A DNA stretch of 39,439 nt from Smittium culicis. Its lineage: Eukaryota; Kickxellomycota; Harpellomycetes; Harpellales; Legeriomycetaceae. The DNA lies in assembly GCA_001970855.1 (NCBI GenBank), contig LSSN01002598.1, positions 1 through 39,439 of the forward strand, written 5' to 3'. Shown here one piece after another: positions 22,065 to 35,700 of the stretch. Each line of letters starts with the position of its first letter. Position 1 is the first letter of the stretch. The notes below the pieces were generated by a model. The model ran no database searches. It saw only the letters and a program-made list of their open reading frames with translations, and was not told the origin of the DNA. A program made the position numbers and the translations under genes.

Positions 22065-25000
22065 ATTAATTTATTTGTTTTAAAGTATTGTGGTTTAATT
22101 AAATATGAAGAATATAAAGCTTTATATGATGTTACAAAACAATTTCTAGATGATATACTGATATGTTTTATAAATTTTTAGTTTCTTGAATAAATATTTA
22201 TGTATGCTTGATTATGGAATTTAAAAATTATGTGTAGTTTAGTTTTGTTCCGTAATAGCTGATTTTTTCTACCGCTTGTTTTTGAATTATTATTTTCAGT
22301 ATGAGATATAGTCTGGATATAATATTTATATAGTTTTTATATATCATATGATAATATTATAGTTTCTTTTACTATATTTATATTATAAATGTATGAATTA
22401 TTAGTATCAATTTTATTGATTTGTTAAAATTGAATAATATTAAAAAAAATGAAGGATGAATATTTTTAGTTTGATAGCTATTTACAAAAAAAATACAAAG
22501 TTTAATCATTAGTAAGTTTTACCTTTTAACTACTCTTTGGGTTGTAAGAATTTATCGTAGTATAGGTGCACGCTTCTATGATAGTAAAATAGAAATAGGA
22601 TTTATATTTTATTAATGTGTTTACAGCGAGTATATTTAATTATATATATAAATGTATGTAAACGTATTGTATTTAATTGATAAAAGTTTGTAAAATTAAA
22701 AAACCTGTTTTATTAATAGGAAATACTGGGCGAAAATTTTATAAAAGAAGCTAGATTTAAAATTTTATATAGCAAACTAGTTCTAAATTTTTATAAAAAA
22801 AATTACTTATATAATTTTATAAAAAAAACTTGTTTTAAATCTTTTTTTAGATTTTGAATTGTGATATTTAGTATCGGTATTAGGTGTGAAATGTTTTGTT
22901 ATGTTATAGCGATTAAGTCCATAGAATTGGGTATGTAATAGAAATACCTGGCTTTATGGTTCACAAGAAACAAAAATATACGAATTTTGGTAAAATTATA
23001 TATAAAGGGATTGAAGATATTTGTGCAAGTAAAATCTATATCAATAATTTGCGCTTGAATTTACTTGTACAGCAATTAATGAAGCGAAATAAAAATGAGT
23101 ATAGTTTGAACAATATGCACATGTATATTAGACGTCATGGGCATAAAGTGGGCTTTCTAAAAATTGTGCGAGCCATTTCATTAGTGGAATGGAGCCAAGT
23201 ATAAACAATCACTTCTATCACATGATCCATCCTCATTGTGAAAATATTGATTTTTCGCCTTAATTTTGCATATCTATACTTGCAAATACACATTGCGTAG
23301 CAAATAAATGCTTATAGAGAATCGATAATATTCTTAAATATAGAAACAAATTAATTATATTTAAAAACATTTACTTAAAGAGGAAAAAATGTATCATCCT
23401 GAGAATTAGTGAATGTAGAAAAATAATTTCTCAAAATTTTTCAAGGAAAAAACCAAAATCCATACAAAGAACTATAAATATAATTATTGAATTACGCTCC
23501 AAGTTATATTTTTCTTGCGTGTATTAGCTACTGATAAATTCGCTGTACAAATTAATTCAGTAATTTTGGCTTTTTTTATTAGTTAAGGAATTGTTAGTAT
23601 TTTATCATTAAGCATTTACTCGGACCAAAATGCAAAACAGACTTGTTTGTTTATCATGCAGTCACTAACCTGACTAATTTTACGCCTTTTTGCGCTGCTG
23701 ATTGTTTTTCGTTACAGAAAAGAATAACTGGGAGCTATAATTGAAGTAATTTTGCAACTTTGAGCGGTCGCCATTTGAACTCTTGATAGGCACATGACTT
23801 TAGATTATTTCTTGGTCCATTGAAAGCGATTTGACCTATTATTGCATTCGAGTCATAAAGAAATAAATATATTATGCCAACTAAATTATGAAAATTTCAT
23901 TAAATCAATAATTCTTATATAGTATTGGTCTGAAAGATCAATACAGCAAATAATTTTATTCGTAAAAATCGATAGCTATCCAATAGTTTTACTTTATCTG
24001 TATCTGCGTTCTAAAAAGGATTGGGATTCAATGTAGCAATATTCGCAATATGTTACTGGATTTTTTTTTCTTGTCTCAGAGAGCTTAATACATTAATGAA
24101 AGCAAACATCTAAGAATCAATATCTGTATTCTAGGTTTTGATATAATTATTCTCCGGATGGTTCCATTCATATTTTCTATTATACTTTACCAGGATACGT
24201 TATATTCATTTTTTACTGCAAATGCTAGCCTACCATATTACATATAAACAAAACAAAACAAAATACGGAATATTTATTATCTAGGCATTTTAAGATATTG
24301 CACCGATAAGAATGGTAAAGTAAAAACTATGTTGAATTGTTTTATTAAATTTTTTAAAGAGGGATGGATTCAGACAGAAATAAAAAAATTGATAAACCGT
24401 TTATAGTTTTATGAAATTTTAACTCAAATGTTTCTATCTATAATGTGCTCATATATTTAATAGCTAAATGTTTATATTCAAAAAATACAATATACTAAAC
24501 ACTTTGCAAATTTTACAATTAATTAAAGTTACAATTCTCACCTTATAATTTTATTATGTATTTCTTTTGGTTAGACTATAGCCGAGGTTTAACCCATTTT
24601 ACCATTTTTATGTGAATTTATTTCTTTTACTTTACAAAAAACATTTGCCTTTAATTCCAGACAAGTGGTATTACCTTTCTCATATTAAGAATTAAAATAC
24701 ATTTCGATGAGACTTTTGAAATAAATTTTATAACCAAATTCTTGTTTGTGGATATTTATATGCATATAAGGCGTTATTTATACTCATTTACTAATTACAA
24801 GAGTGATTTAAATAGCAATCTAGATATAGCTATGCGAATTTTAATGGTTTGTGTTCATATGACATAAAGCAATAAACAAAGTAAAGAAAATACTTTATAG
24901 TCCTCTTTAAATAAGCATAAAACATTTAAATTATAAAATTGCTTTTTTAATCGCTTTGAAAATACCCAAGTTCACAATGTTTATAGAATACAAAGGTTTT

Positions 25001-25907
25001 CATAAATTAATTTTTTTCAAAAACCATTTTCAATCACCTTTCTCTCTTTTTTTTACTCTATTTTTTTAATCTTTCTGAAATCTTCTCAATAGACTACATT
25101 TTCAAAGATCAATGACAGTTCCCAGGAATTACAACCACAACAATAATTAAATAGAATAAAGGTATAAGGTTTTTATATTACAAGGAATGTAATCTAATAC
25201 GTTTATAAATAATTAAAATAATTAAAATAATTTATCATGCCTCTTGGATTCTTTCTTTCACAAAGCAACTAGATAATATTGACATGTAAGGCTTTGCATA
25301 AAGTTGGCGGATACCTTATCTAGTTTCTAAATTATACTTTTACTATAACATAGATCATACAATAGAGCTAAATTTTAAAATATTTATATTCCAAGAAATC
25401 AGATACTATTACTTGTAGCATTGGAAATTTTAGTCTCTAGCGTCTATAAAATGGTATAAATACCAAGCTCAGATTCCTAAATATACAAAAAAATTAAAAG
25501 CTTTTATAAACAAATATCTAAAGTTTATTATTTTTTTTTTTTTTGAAAAATTATACTTGTGCCAAAATTCTTGTATCGAATCATATTCGACACTAAGCAT
25601 TTTAGCAAATAAGAAGCCTATTCCTACTCTTCTTAACGTTCTAGGCTTAAATATAATAACTTTATTTCATTTTTTATGCAAACTGCCTATTTTCCCCTCA
25701 TACGTCTTTTTTTCTACTCTTCAATTTATTCTGCCTTCACTGTTTCATTTATTCGCTTATAATTCTATTTCGATCGAAGCTTCTAATCTACACACCTACC
25801 TAACAGAAAAAGCTGTATATTTTGTATAACATTTAGAATTCGCTGGAAATTCTTCAGCCTCGACATAAACTTCATTTTTAGGCATCCATACTTTTTTTTT
25901 TATTATT
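22065..25907. other. AT-rich spacer between the orphan gene and CSC1
   Basis: Mostly A/T-rich with no convincing gene. It holds loose repeats of a motif like CTAGTTCTAAATTTTTATAA at about 22750-22845, an (AAAAC)n patch near 24245-24262, and a somewhat GC-richer patch at about 23630-23800. One 82-codon frame at 22956 is listed separately. The right 350 bp, with pyrimidine-rich stretches, is the likely CSC1 promoter and 5' UTR. Confidence 0.5.
22956..23204 (+). CDS. Doubtful 82-aa ORF
   Basis: ATG to stop, 82 codons, peptide starting MVHKKQKYTNFGKIIYKG. It has a mixed composition with Cys, His and Trp, unlike the Phe/Ile/Lys/Asn-only peptides expected from random AT-rich DNA, and it lies in a patch less AT-rich than its surroundings. 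It has no recognised domain and no clear neighbouring exon. A GTATGT word at 22931 could be a donor, but no partner acceptor is evident. It may be a small gene, a single exon, or a relic of a mobile element. Confidence 0.22.
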   Translation: MVHKKQKYTNFGKIIYKGIEDICASKIYINNLRLNLLVQQLMKRNKNEYSLNNMHMYIRRHGHKVGFLKIVRAISLVEWSQV

Positions 25908-28900
25908 ATGAGCAGTAACAATGATGATGGCTCTAAATTTCCGGGCACTACTCTGTACATGGCAAACAATTACAGAGATTTGGGAACTCAGATCTTATTC
26001 GCGTTAACCTTGGGTGCTATAGCTATGTACACCTTCTGTGCACTAAGACGTAAATGGCCTCACGTTTATTCTCCGAGAAGTCGGCTTAAAAGGTTCTTGA
26101 TAATTTTTTTCTATAATCACCATTTAATTCAGCTGACTTGAGCTTGTTTTAAAAAAACTTATTCTATAATTCATTATTCTTATATTTTCTATTGAAATTA
26201 TACAGAGGCGCACCTAAACCAATACCTGACACTTTTTGGGGTTGGCTGCCTGTAGTTTGGAATACCTCCGAAAAAGATATACTCACAAGTGTCGGTTTAG
26301 ACGCTGTTATTGTAAATACATTTCTTGTTACTTTATCCTTATATTAATGATTTTATTTAACAACTTTATTGACGATTATATATTGAATTTCGCCTATTTA
26401 GTACATGCGATTTTTCAAATTAATGATATCCTTGTTTGCAACTATGGCTTTCTTTGGAATCTTTATAATTGTCCCTCTAGAAGCTCGATACAATTCCATC
26501 AACAGCCCTAAAATAAAACCTCCTAATAACACTGAAAACCCCCTAGATATCAACAATATTTTTAGCTTCGCTACAAAATCAATTTGGTCATACTTAACTT
26601 CAGCTGCATTAGGCTCTAATCAGGTACTTGTTGCTCACTTGGTTTTTGGATACTTTTTTGTTGGTTTGGTTTATTTTATGGCATCAAGGTTCGCGTATCA
26701 AACATTATCATTGCGTTGGAGCTTTTTACATCGCTTGCAAAAATCAGCTCCTGTGCGTACCATCATGCTAAGAAACATTCCTGATAACTTTCGCTCTGCC
26801 GAAAGCCTTAAAAATTACTTTGAAGATATAGGAGTCGGTGAAGTTGAATCGTCTTGTATAATACCGAAATTCACTGAGTTGGACCATCTTATCAAAATGC
26901 GTGCTAAGCTATTACTCCAAATCGAGCGTAGATACGCTGATCTGCTTGGGAACCCCTGCACGGCAAATGGGTACGATCCTAAAGTTCTAGCTAAATTTTT
27001 TCATGATACAACCGATTCTAACATCTCAACAGAGCTTAAGATACTGTATGATTGGGCCAAATCGAGCTCTCCAAAAACACATAGTTTCCGCAAAAAAATT
27101 GAAACCTGGATCAAAAAAACTCACAATTTACGAGACAAATTTTTTAGCTTAGATTTGCTTGTTCGAAAAGAAAGACACGAAATTTTAAACGATAGCTACT
27201 ACAATGCTTCGAATGTTGGTTTTGTTACTTTCTCCAATGCTAAATCTGCACAGGTAGCCGCCCAGCTTAACTTATACTCTCACCCTCAAAAATTTATTGC
27301 TAGCCTTGCTCCAGAGCCTAGAGATATTTACTGGCCAAATTTAACAGTCTCGGCAAAAAGCAGAATCATTAGAACTCTTATCACCCGACTTGTCATTCTT
27401 TTGATGTTTGTTTTTTGGTTAGTTCCTATAACTGCTTTATCTGCACTTTTGAGCCCAGAGTTTATCGATAGCTACGTCCCCGGCTTTTGTAAATTTGTTA
27501 AAAATTCTCCAATATTGAACACATTTTTACGCTTCACCGTTCCTTCGTTAATCCTATTTGCTTACAATGAGCTATATCCCTACTTCCTCACATGTAAGAA
27601 TCACAAACTTTATTTTTTTAACGTTCCTATAAACTACTTTTTTTTTATTTACAATTAAATCAACTTTTTTTATTCTTTTTTTAGTCCTGAACATTATTGC
27701 TGGTCAAAGAATGATATCTAGACTACAAATGGAAACTATTCAGCAATACTTTTTCTATTTAGTAGTTTCCGTTCTATTGATTTTTACTTTATCCAGTGCG
27801 ATTCTAGACAAACTAAAACAATGGATTGAAAACCCTGCTGAAATTCCAAAATCTTTGGCTGATACCCTCCCTAAGGCTGCCCCATTCTTTATGAGTTACA
27901 TCGTTTTGCTAGGAATTGGATATTACCCTCTCCGTTTAATGAGGTTTGGGACTGTTATTTTTAACGAATTCTCTCGATTCTTTTGTAAAAGTCCCAGAGA
28001 TTATGCAAACTGTTACGGCCCAGAATTCACTAACTGGACTTTATTATATCCTCAATCCTTGCTTATTTTTGCAATCGCCATAACTTACTCTTCGATCGCT
28101 CCATTGATTACTGTTTTTGCTGTGATTTACTTCCTTATCGGATATATTGTGAACAAATATCTCATACTTTATGGTAAATTTTTAATCGTATCATTTTAGT
28201 TTACCCATTATCTCACCCTCTTTCTCCCTGCCTTCCTCAAACATCTTTTCTTATGATAAATTTTATTGGTTTTTTATTTTAACAAAATCGTCTCTTTTCT
28301 TATTTTGTAATCATTTTTAGTTTATTCTCCGCCATTTGAAACTTCTGGTCTACATGCTGTTAACTTTGTGAAGGACCTGGTTACCAGCTTGTTTATTTAT
28401 TTGCTTTTGATGCTCGGAATATTTGCTCTAAGAGAAAAATTCCTTCTGTTTCTTTTACAGCTAGTATTGATATTCGTCAACTTGTATTTTAGAGCTAATT
28501 TACAGTCATTACTTGAAAGCCACTTGTCATTTATCCCCCTTGACATGCTAACATTTGCGTCTGAATTCAATAATAGCCGTACTTCTAGAAGCAATAAAAA
28601 GAGCCCAAATCTATTCTCCAATGTAAACTATGATCTCGTAAACCCCAAACACTCTGTACTGGATTCGCCTGTTTTTAAAACTCCTTTAGTTTCTGGTAGC
28701 TCAAAAAATCCTTACGGTTCAATAGCTAATAACAAAAAAATTTCTTATGAAGGAAATTTCTCTTCATTTTTTGATGATAGTACTAATGATAACTCTCTAG
28801 CTGAACTATTTAATCATGACGTACCTACTGGAAACAAACCAAAAGGCGTATCAAACCATACTAATCACGATAGCTTAAAACTTGGAGCTGACAGCTTTAA

Positions 28901-29777
28901 ATTTTCTCCAACTATAGAAAATCCTGAATCTAGAAAAAATAACTCGCCAATATACGTATCAAACAGCACTAATACTTTTTCTACGAATAAAAAACATAGA
29001 GCATATTTGGAAGAACAGATCGGTAGCTCTGACAGTAATAGCGAAATTTATGATCGTAATTACAACGAAGATGGATTCAGAGTCAGAGTTGATAGATTTT
29101 TTTCCAGATTTAATGATTTTTTCACTTCATTTGACTTATTGTCAAAGCTTAACGATCTCAAAGATTTCTTTCTGGAAAATGTATTTCTTGATTCTAGTTT
29201 ACTTTCTTCTAGGGACTTATTTGAGAACATGTCCTCTCCAGATACAAACATGATATCTTCAACCAAAGATGTTGGAAAACAGCCTCTTAATCATGGAAAT
29301 GGCCAGTCCGGAACTAGTATTGAATTCAATCTTATGAATAGCAAAAGAGATTTAATGTATAGCTCAAATCTTGTATACAGTAGACACTCGAGACTATCGC
29401 CACTATCCGAGGAGAATAGCTTAAATATAGCATCTAAGTCTTTTAGCAGTGAACTTGATTTCAACAAAACGAACCTAGTAAGACATGACGATCGTAAGGA
29501 CAAAAGCCCTCAGCTTATCAACCCTGTAGATCATCACAATCATAATTATGAAGTTATTGGTATTCAAATGCCACAATCCACTGAGCTAAGATGGTATGGA
29601 AATACCAGCGAATCAGCAATAGAACAAAACTCAAAGTCTGATTACAGCCAATCAGGGATGACAAATTGTTTTGGCGTTTTGGATTCAAACAACCAGCCGT
29701 ATATGTACCCACAGCTGGTTGGGATGTTGCCATATCTGTGGCTTCCATCAAAACCAGTTCCAGACCCTCTTCATTAA
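25908..29777 (+). CDS. CSC1: CSC1/OSCA-like (PHM7/RSN1 family) membrane channel, 5 exons
   Basis: Spliced protein of 1142 aa: exons 25908-26092, 26206-26311, 26402-27593, 27685-28173, 28321-29777. Seen: N-terminal membrane segment (GTQILFALTLGAIAMYTF) and PDTFWGWLPVVW, then GLDAVIYMRFFKLM (about 92-105). A cytosolic RRM-like domain follows (RTIMLRNIPDNF about 216-227 to VGFVTFSNAKSAQ about 369-381), with the family hallmark LAPEPRDIYWPN (399-410). A multi-pass 7TM block runs from about 415 to 725. The roughly 400-residue tail is Ser/Asn-rich and ends YLWLPSKPVPDPLH, like the PHM7 C-terminal domain. Known: members are calcium-permeable, osmotically or mechanically gated channels of fungal and plant membranes. 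All four introns (113, 90, 91, 147 bp) keep frame. CSC1, RSN1 and PHM7 paralogues cannot be separated by eye. Confidence 0.93.
26093..28320 (+). other. Four introns of CSC1 (26093-26205, 26312-26401, 27594-27684, 28174-28320)
   Basis: Donors are GTTCTT, GTAAAT, GTAAGA and GTAAAT; acceptors are TTATACAG, CTATTTAG, TTTTTTAG and ATTTTTAG. Junctions restore KR-GAPKPIPDTFW, LDAVI-YMRFF, FLT-FLNII and LY-VYSPPFE. The first donor (GTTCTT) is weak, yet the frame and family conservation demand it. Confidence 0.85.
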
Positions 29778-32700
29778 TTAAACTGACTTTTAGATCATGA
29801 GTACTTAAGCAACCAATCCACATTAGCTATATTCCATTTATGATTCCAAGTTTATAAACTTTTATCAACACCCAATTATTAATATCTATACAATATGCTG
29901 TACATTTTTAATGTAATTTTTATAATTTTTTTTATATCTAAATTATCCACATAAAACTGAAAATAAAAACATAATATTCATACGAATTTACACGATGTTA
30001 TTATTTTAAACAAGTTTAATTTGTAGTTTTGTAAAACTACTAAATAACATCTATATGACTGACTCGTAACAAAAAAAAGTATTTGTCTATATTTCAATAC
30101 CATCAAGTCGAATATTAAAATTCACTAATTTTATCTACTTGATCGAATAAGAAATTTTACTTTTCTATATATTTATTAGGAGAAATGATTTAAGCTTTAT
30201 TTTTTAATAGCAATGGTGGTTTATCTGACTTTAGATGCTGAAACTTTAAAAAATATTTATTTTTACCCTAACCAAGTATTAAAAATATAACTTCAGGTTA
30301 AAATAGTTAATAGTGACATGGTATATTAATCAGGATAATGAATTGTGACATTAAAATTAACAGCTATAAAAATAATTTGCGGAATTATAAAATTTTCATT
30401 GATCTGAATGATTTTACTGTTATTCAGCTATTATGGAAATTATCAAGCTCATCAACTACGGCTGATTATTAAACGCTATAAATATAATATATTTTTTTTA
30501 CTAATTATTATTTCGCTCCCATTATTTTTAAACAGTTTTTTTTCCTTTTTAGTTTTGTTAAATAGAGAATTAAGTAACCAATTATAGAAACTGCATAAGC
30601 TACAAAAATGCATGATACAAATTTAATGGCAGCCGGATAGCACTAAATAGTAAAATTTTATTTCTATTAATAAATTTATACCATATTTAAAATTTTGTTC
30701 GAATTGATATAAAAATTTCAATAAAAAAAAAACCTAAATTAAATTTGGTCTATTTCTCTATTTTTTTTTAAATAGGGGATAAAATTTTTGTATAACTTTC
30801 TATTTGCATTATTAATTGGCATTTCAATCGTACTAATATTAATCTTTATCATTTTTTCTGGTTATTTTATCCAAAAAAAATCTAAAAAATAAAATTTAAA
30901 CTAAACCACTTAATTTAAAATTAAATTAAATTGGCTTTAATATTTCTATGTTTTTGTAGGTATAGTATTTGTTGACACAATTAAATTACTGATTAATTTT
31001 CGGTATTGACTTTTATTTCTGCAACATGCTATTTATTCAAATATTAGATATATTAATAAAATATTATGCGTTTAAAATTATCAATTTCGACATATATATA
31101 TTTTCAGAAAAATGATTTTTCATTTTGATTTTTAACAGCTTTTATTTTCCAAAAGAAAATATACCAGTTTTTTTTTCTATTGATAATAAAAATGTGTTTT
31201 TTGTGACCTAGAAAAATCTTCGTAAAAAAAGTCTATTTTTTTAATTTCATAATTTATATAATTCCATTTCAATTATATTAATTATTGTGAAATCACCTTG
31301 ATTTTTTTCTTTGAATTTTAAACTAGAAAAAAATCTAACCTTAATTATACTCTAACAGTTACGTGATATTTCTAGATATTATTATCTCTTGATCATAGCT
31401 CTCAAAAAAAATAGGAATTATTAGATCGCTTATATCAAGTAACAATAATAAGAATTTTTGTTTATTGCACTAATCTTATTGAGGAAGTCTAGATTCTAGA
31501 AAAAACTATTTAAAAGCATATTAATCAGATGAATCAGTTCTGAAGAGACAGCTAACACAAAATAAATCAATAATATAAAAATTTCACTATATTTCATTTA
31601 TACCCTCGTATCATAGAAGTATTATAATAAAAGGCGGCTAATGCTCATAAATCAAGGTCAAAAAAACTATTTTTATAAGTATAGAATAATTTAATCGACT
31701 TTTCTTAGATAATGTATGCAGAAATTAGACTGCAGTCAACTTTAATGAATTGAAAATTAATTTTTTAGTATTATTTGGCAAAATTTTTAAGAATTATATC
31801 AAATGAGAATTATGAAACTGGAGGCTGTCAGTGTCAATCACCCACAATTGATGTAAAAAAAAAAATTAAAAATGAATAGCCTTGGATTTAGATTTGAAAT
31901 CCATGGCTGTTGAATGATAGGTTTACTTATCATATTGAAGGACAGCTTAATAGAGATGAAAGCTCTAAAATTTTGAAAATAATATGAGTCAAGAAATCTT
32001 ATACAATGGCAAAAATTCGATCTTTTAGTCAAAATTTCTATTCTATCAACCCGAAAAAAAATACTGTAGCTTTTGATTTTCTAGTAAAAACGCTTTTCTA
32101 AATATATTATAAAGCCTATAAATCCCCTATAAAGGTGTTTTTGAATCGCATGATATAAATAATAATGATTTCATGTTATATTTATCAATAAAATTTATGA
32201 TAAACCATAAAAAAAATGAACATTCAGATTATATTATTTAATGGTATAAATACATGATTTAAAACTGTTAAAATTTTATTTGCAAAAATAAATGGTTATA
32301 TATGTTGTAAATTTCAGCCGATAAATGTCAATACCGAAAATTGTGTGGTCAATTTATTTATTAATTAATTTTTAATAACTAATCGAATTTTAATCGTTGA
32401 ATTATTTTTTTTAGTTTTATTGATTATAAAAACAAAAAAATTAACAATACTTGTGATAAATTTTTTTAGTTTACTAATAAAACTACATTAGAAAAAATTA
32501 TTGTTAAATTTGTCGTTTCCAGTCCTGTAGTTGGGTAAATCATTTTAATACATTTAGATTTAACTTAGAAAGATACCTTTCAGATTTAATGATAGCTAGA
32601 CTTTATATTAAGTGAGAATTTTATATTTAAAAATTTATAAATAAAATAACTGAAGTGAAAATTTAAAGATAAATCAAGCTCAAATTAATTAATTATGTAA

Positions 32701-35700
32701 AGACTAAATAAAAAATTATTATATCAAAATAAAGTAACGAAATTTAATCGTAACTTTTATTTTGTTCTATAATTTTAGAATAGTGTTTATTAAGCGAATA
32801 AATATTTAAAAAATATACATACAATTGTCAATCAAGATTTTAAAAAATCAGTTATTTTCTTTTGTATTGGAAAATAATTTTTCAAAGAAACCAGGCTATA
32901 TTTGTAGAATAAAAGCTATAAATTGTGCTGTATTTTTATATTGATATTATGGAAAAGCTTAAAATATAAATATGCATGATTAATAAATATAAATTAATTC
33001 AATGAAATTAAAATTTTATAAAAAGTTTCATATACGAATGAATATGTAATTTTTCTTTTTATTTCAACATTTTTTATTGTATCAACTTACATTTCTAATT
33101 TCCCGCTCATTAAACTTCATTTTTTATTATTGTCAGTATTTTTCACTATAAAATCCATCGTTTATTATTAAGTAATACAACCTATTACATTAATTTCTTA
33201 AATACATATATTCCAATAATAAATAATAATTAAAATTCATTATAGATTATACTAATAGGCACTTCAATCTATTTTCATTTTTTTATTTACAGTACGATTA
33301 AATAAATAATTATACATATTACTTTCTTTAATACACAGGTAAAGGCATTTAATTAATCATCTCCCGTTAAATTTAAATTTGCAAAAACAATTATATTTAT
33401 GTTATTTTCAAATAAAGAATTAAATATGGCAATAAATAATGTTGAAATTAAGAACTAACCAAATTTTCCTAAATAAGATGTAATATTCCTAACAATAATA
33501 GAATGAATAAAAAACATATAGCTGGTTATATCCAATAATTAAATAAAAATAAAAATAGCTAATCAACAAAGATATAAAATATCATTTTTTTATTCTGAAA
33601 ATATGATAGAATGTAAAATTTCTTATCGAAGAAATAATTTTAACAAAAAACAATTGAAATTTATAAATAACCAACGAATAAAATTATTGAAAGTAATTAG
33701 AAATATCATGCAATCAATTTCAATGGAACACCCCCTTTCAATATCATAAAGAAAAAATGACTCAATTACACATGTTGTAAAATTTTCATTAAATATGATC
33801 GTGAAAAAAAAAAATAAACGTGATAATCACATTAGTTTTTTTTTTTTAAATTTTTCAATTAATTTATAAATTTTTTGAAATATGATTAATTATTTACTAT
33901 ATGAAAACACATATATTATATTTTAAAAAAAATTATGAACGAGCTTTTTTAAGCTATTAATAATCGTTTTAAATTTCAAGAGTATCAATTATATTCTTAG
34001 GTTTTGAAAGTCATATATAAATCATTATTTGATAAAAAAATTTCAATGGTGTATAAAGTAAGAGAAAATGGCCCATATTAAAATTACCTAAATTATTTAT
34101 TTTTATCAATTAATTAATTATAAAAAATGTTGAAAGCCAGTAATTTTCATCAATAACTAAAATTTATTTTAAACAAATTATATTATCAATAATAATACCC
34201 CAAAAATATAATAGATTTAAAACCTGTTATGATATTTATTAGAAAAGAAATATAACTTAATATTAATATTGAAAAATATTAGGTTTTGCGAGTGTAATTT
34301 TTTTGTAGTAACGGAAAATTTTCCTTATTTTCCACTTTAAAACTAACGAGAATAACCAAAAAGAAAATTAATTTGAAAATAATCATAAATTATTTATAAT
34401 TAACTATTCCTGTGATTTTTTTTAAAAATCTTAGACATTAATTATATTATTATTAATTATTTTTTCCTCTTAGGAAATTTTTTGGCAAATTGTAAATAGT
34501 ATTAAGTATTCCTGTGATAATTTCAAAAAATCTTTGAGATTTCATTAAATTATTTATCAATTTCTGAAATATTTAAATAAAAAAATTTCCATAGATTTAA
34601 TAATATCTTTTTAAAATAAGATTAATCATTTTTATACATTTCTGAAAATCAATCTTGATACAAATTTAATTTTTATTTCAAATTTTATTTAATTATAAAT
34701 CCATTTAATGTATTTATCATGAATTCAAATTAAATCCCTGACTAAAATCTTTTTATCTATACTTTCTTGTGAATTTAACTAGCTATAAGTTGTTCGAAAA
34801 TATTTTTAAATTAAGATAACTTTTATTAAATATCTAATTTTTATGCTATTAATCGATCATATTTTAATTATAGCTAAAAATATTATCAAAATAGATAGTG
34901 ATAACTTCATCAGATTTATCTAAAATAATGTATTAAATAAACTATTACCACGATATATAATATTATAAATGACTAATTATATATTCCAATACATTATGCT
35001 GATATAAAGAATTAAAAATAGGCGTACTAAATTATAAAAATATTAATTTATAAAATTAAGATATATTAAATTGGCGTGTTATATTATACCTACGATGAAT
35101 ATAATTATATCTACACACATAATTAAAATATAAAAAATTAATAAGTGTGTACATATATATGCTTAATAGTTAAAAAAAAAAAAAAAAATTAAAGTCATAC
35201 AAATTATAGCTATATTATTATTTAAAGTCCTACTATTTGAATTATATTAAATTATAATTTTTATTTTTATTTTTTTTGAATAGCGGATTATATTTAGTAT
35301 CCTTTACAAATTTATTATTAAAAGTATTGTTAATATCCAATTAGATTTAAATTTTACATTATCAATTATTTTATATTAATTTTTATCCTTTTCAAGTTAA
35401 GTGTGTTACTCCTGGGTTAATGTTTTAAATAAATAACTTTATTAAGATTTTACTTTTTTAATTCAATTAAAGATTTTGAAAATCCAGATTCAATATTTTT
35501 AAAATTAAATAATAATAACTAAAAAAAATCGGTAATTATACCAAAATTTTTTATTTAAAAATAGAATAAAAGTACCTGAATATTAGCAAATTTAAAAATA
35601 ATAAGAGTATTAGATTTTATATTTATTATTAAAATCATAGCAAAAATATAAAACGAAAATTATTACTATAAATACCTACAGATTTATTCGATTTCATCCG

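Noticed and set aside
25557..25829. 90-codon frame just upstream of CSC1
   Set aside because: It starts at a non-ATG codon, overlaps the pyrimidine-rich presumed promoter/leader of CSC1 and encodes a Phe/Leu/Ser-rich peptide typical of such DNA.
31838..32032. 64-codon minus-strand frame in the AT desert
   Set aside because: It has no recognisable motif, and its length is within what chance gives in 8 kb of sequence. The Phe/Ile/Asn-rich composition follows the base content.
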